A DNA stretch of 64,000 bases from Rhodococcus qingshengii JCM 15477 (GTDB taxonomy: Bacteria > Actinomycetota > Actinomycetes > Mycobacteriales > Mycobacteriaceae), in NCBI RefSeq assembly GCF_023221595.1, contig NZ_CP096567.1, forward strand, positions 452,926-516,925. Direction: 5' to 3'. Within the stretch, counting starts at the first letter, position 1. Every line of letters starts with the position of its first letter. A program made the translations under genes and the position numbers. This document shows positions 63,088 through 64,000 of this stretch, piece by piece. The notes beneath the pieces are model-generated. The model was not told the origin of the DNA. It was given only the letters and a program-made list of their open reading frames with translations, and searched no databases.

Positions 63088-63276
63088 CTATTGCTGATTG
63101 GTGAGGGTGAGGAGGAGCTGTGAGACCTGTTCGGTGGTGGCGTCGGCGAGGCAGTCGACGATGCAGGCGGTGAGAAAGATCTTGATCGTGTTCGGTACCC
63201 GTTGCGCGAGGGCGCGGAGCTGCTCGCCCCTGGTGGGGCGGTGGTTGTCGGGGGTCTGGTCGTCGTGCTCGTGCAT
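63088..63276 (-). CDS. Small hypothetical helical protein
   Basis: This 62-residue protein starts at ATG 63276 behind a GAGGAG ribosome binding site. The N-terminus is acidic and polar (MHEHDDQTPDNHRPTRGEQL), followed by helices (RVPNTIKIFLTACIVDCLADATTEQVSQLLLTL). No family is recognised. It is convergent with the terminator pair and is the last supported gene in the window. Confidence 0.55.
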   Translation of the reverse strand: MHEHDDQTPDNHRPTRGEQLRALAQRVPNTIKIFLTACIVDCLADATTEQVSQLLLTLTNQQ

Positions 63277-63870
63277 TTCTGCTCCTCGTAGTGGATTGGA
63301 GTTCCGCGTGGGTGCGTCCTCATCTCTTGTTGTTCGAGCTACGGGCGAGATCACATGTTCGTGTAGGGGAATTGAGTTGTTGCTGGCTTGTGACCTGCGG
63401 TGATGGCATGTCCCGGGGTGGTGTGTTCGTGGAGTTGGGGCGCCGGCGAATTTGGGGCCGGCTGATGGGGCCGGCGGGGTGCTCGGGTTCGGTGGTGGGG
63501 GAGTGTCGGGGGGTGCTCGGCGGGCGTGTGTGGGCCGATTTTTGGGTGTTTTTGAATGTTGTTGTGTTTCAGTAACTTTGGGTTATCGGTTGGTGGGTAA
63601 TCTGTTTCGGTGGTTACGCATGGAGGTGTTTTGGGGAGACTCGAATTATGTTGTGGTGGTTACGATTTCGACGTTTCGTGGTTCTGTGTTGTTTTGCGGT
63701 TTGGGGTGGGGTCCTGTAGGATGGGAAGCATGATGACGATGAGTTGGCAGACGCGAGACGGGGTAGCTTTGAGCGACCTCCGCTCCTCCCCAGCCTCGTT
63801 TGGTACTTGGGTACCGAATTCTCAGTTCCGATCAAATCCTTTGGTGACAAAGACAATTCAGGAATTTAGA
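63277..63870. other. Gene-free, G/T-skewed segment
   Basis: About 600 bases without a credible gene. The upper strand between about 63400 and 63720 is strikingly rich in G and T with very little C or A. It lies between the last gene and the telomere-like palindromes. Confidence 0.5.
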
Positions 63871-64000
63871 GGCGCGCAGCGACTCGATCGACGGCAGTCT
63901 GGCTGGACCCACTGCGAGCCGCGCAGCGGCTCCCTGGTGGGGAGCGAAGCGAGCCGCTTCCGTTCCCGATGCGGAGCATCGGGAGAGCGCCGCGGGAGAT
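63871..64000. repeat. Cluster of GCGNAGC palindromes, telomere-like
   Basis: GCGNAGC occurs at 63874 (N=C), 63921 (C), 63944 (A) and 63971 (G). Two lie at the tips of perfect hairpins: GAGCCGC-GCA-GCGGCTC (63916-63932) and CCCGATGC-GGA-GCATCGGG (63965-63983). A further hairpin GAAGCG-AGC-CGCTTC is at 63946-63960. GCTNCGC/GCGNAGC-centred palindromes are the conserved feature of Rhodococcus and Streptomyces linear-replicon telomeres. On this strand the loops have the stable C-GNA-G form expected of a 3' overhang at a right-hand end. Confidence 0.6.

Overview
The window is GC-rich actinobacterial DNA, most like Rhodococcus or a close relative. The signs are mycoredoxin-type arsenate reductases with an N-terminal helical domain, a CmtR-like sensor, high-GC codon use and purine-rich ribosome binding sites. 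Stacked resistance operons, three IS21-family elements or remnants, a tyrosine-recombinase cassette and many broken genes point to a plasmid or large mobile region. The last 130 bases carry four GCGNAGC motifs set in small palindromes, the signature of actinomycete linear-replicon telomeres, so the window may stop just short of the end of a linear plasmid.

Region 1 (1-11.9 kb) is metal and metalloid resistance. A leftward operon encodes a CmtR-like sensor, a P1B metal-exporting ATPase and a lipoprotein signal peptidase (cut by the window edge). Next come two MerR regulators, one with the mercury-type cysteines, and an alkylmercury-lyase-like protein. A long rightward arsenic operon follows: arsR, acr3, two arsC genes, thioredoxin reductase, a variant arsC-like gene, arsO, arsD and arsA. 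Together they cover sensing, arsenate reduction, arsenite handling by ArsD/ArsA, and efflux.

Region 2 (12-31 kb) is an accessory and probable defence island. It holds a single-chain type ISP restriction-modification enzyme, an AbiJ-like protein with a Vsr-type nuclease end, an unknown protein with a HEPN-like R-X4-H motif, and a DUF4062-TPR gene split by a complete IS21 element with a 6-bp target duplication. A two-gene nucleotidyltransferase/phosphatase unit and a DnaQ-fold exonuclease follow.

Region 3 (31-38.4 kb) is a transposon pile-up. A tyrosine-recombinase cassette (recombinase, HTH protein, zinc-ribbon recombinase) lies between two istB pieces, both broken at the same conserved position. 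Decayed biosynthetic genes (condensation domain, methyltransferase, DUF2231) follow.

Region 4 (38.4-43.7 kb) is a two-component system divergent from a compact flavin and electron-transfer operon: small exported protein, ApbE, ferric-reductase-like membrane protein, NuoF-like flavoprotein and ferredoxin.

Region 5 (43.7-51.6 kb) has an IS3-family remnant, a P-loop kinase, an acyl-ACP thioesterase/VIT-family pair, DUF2231, a frameshifted aquaporin, a truncated catalase and a P1B-5 ATPase fused to a hemerythrin domain.

Region 6 (52-57.8 kb) looks like a persulfide/sulfite detoxification regulon. It has a CstB-like dioxygenase-rhodanese, a Cys-rich mini-protein, an MMPL transporter, a CstR-type repressor, DUF2892, DUF302 and a TauE/SafE exporter. 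ATACCC/GGGTAT operator palindromes precede both transcription starts.

Region 7 (58-64 kb) has a large STAND-like ATPase of unknown function divergent from a DUF3800 protein, two small unknown genes flanking paired terminators, and the telomere-like end.
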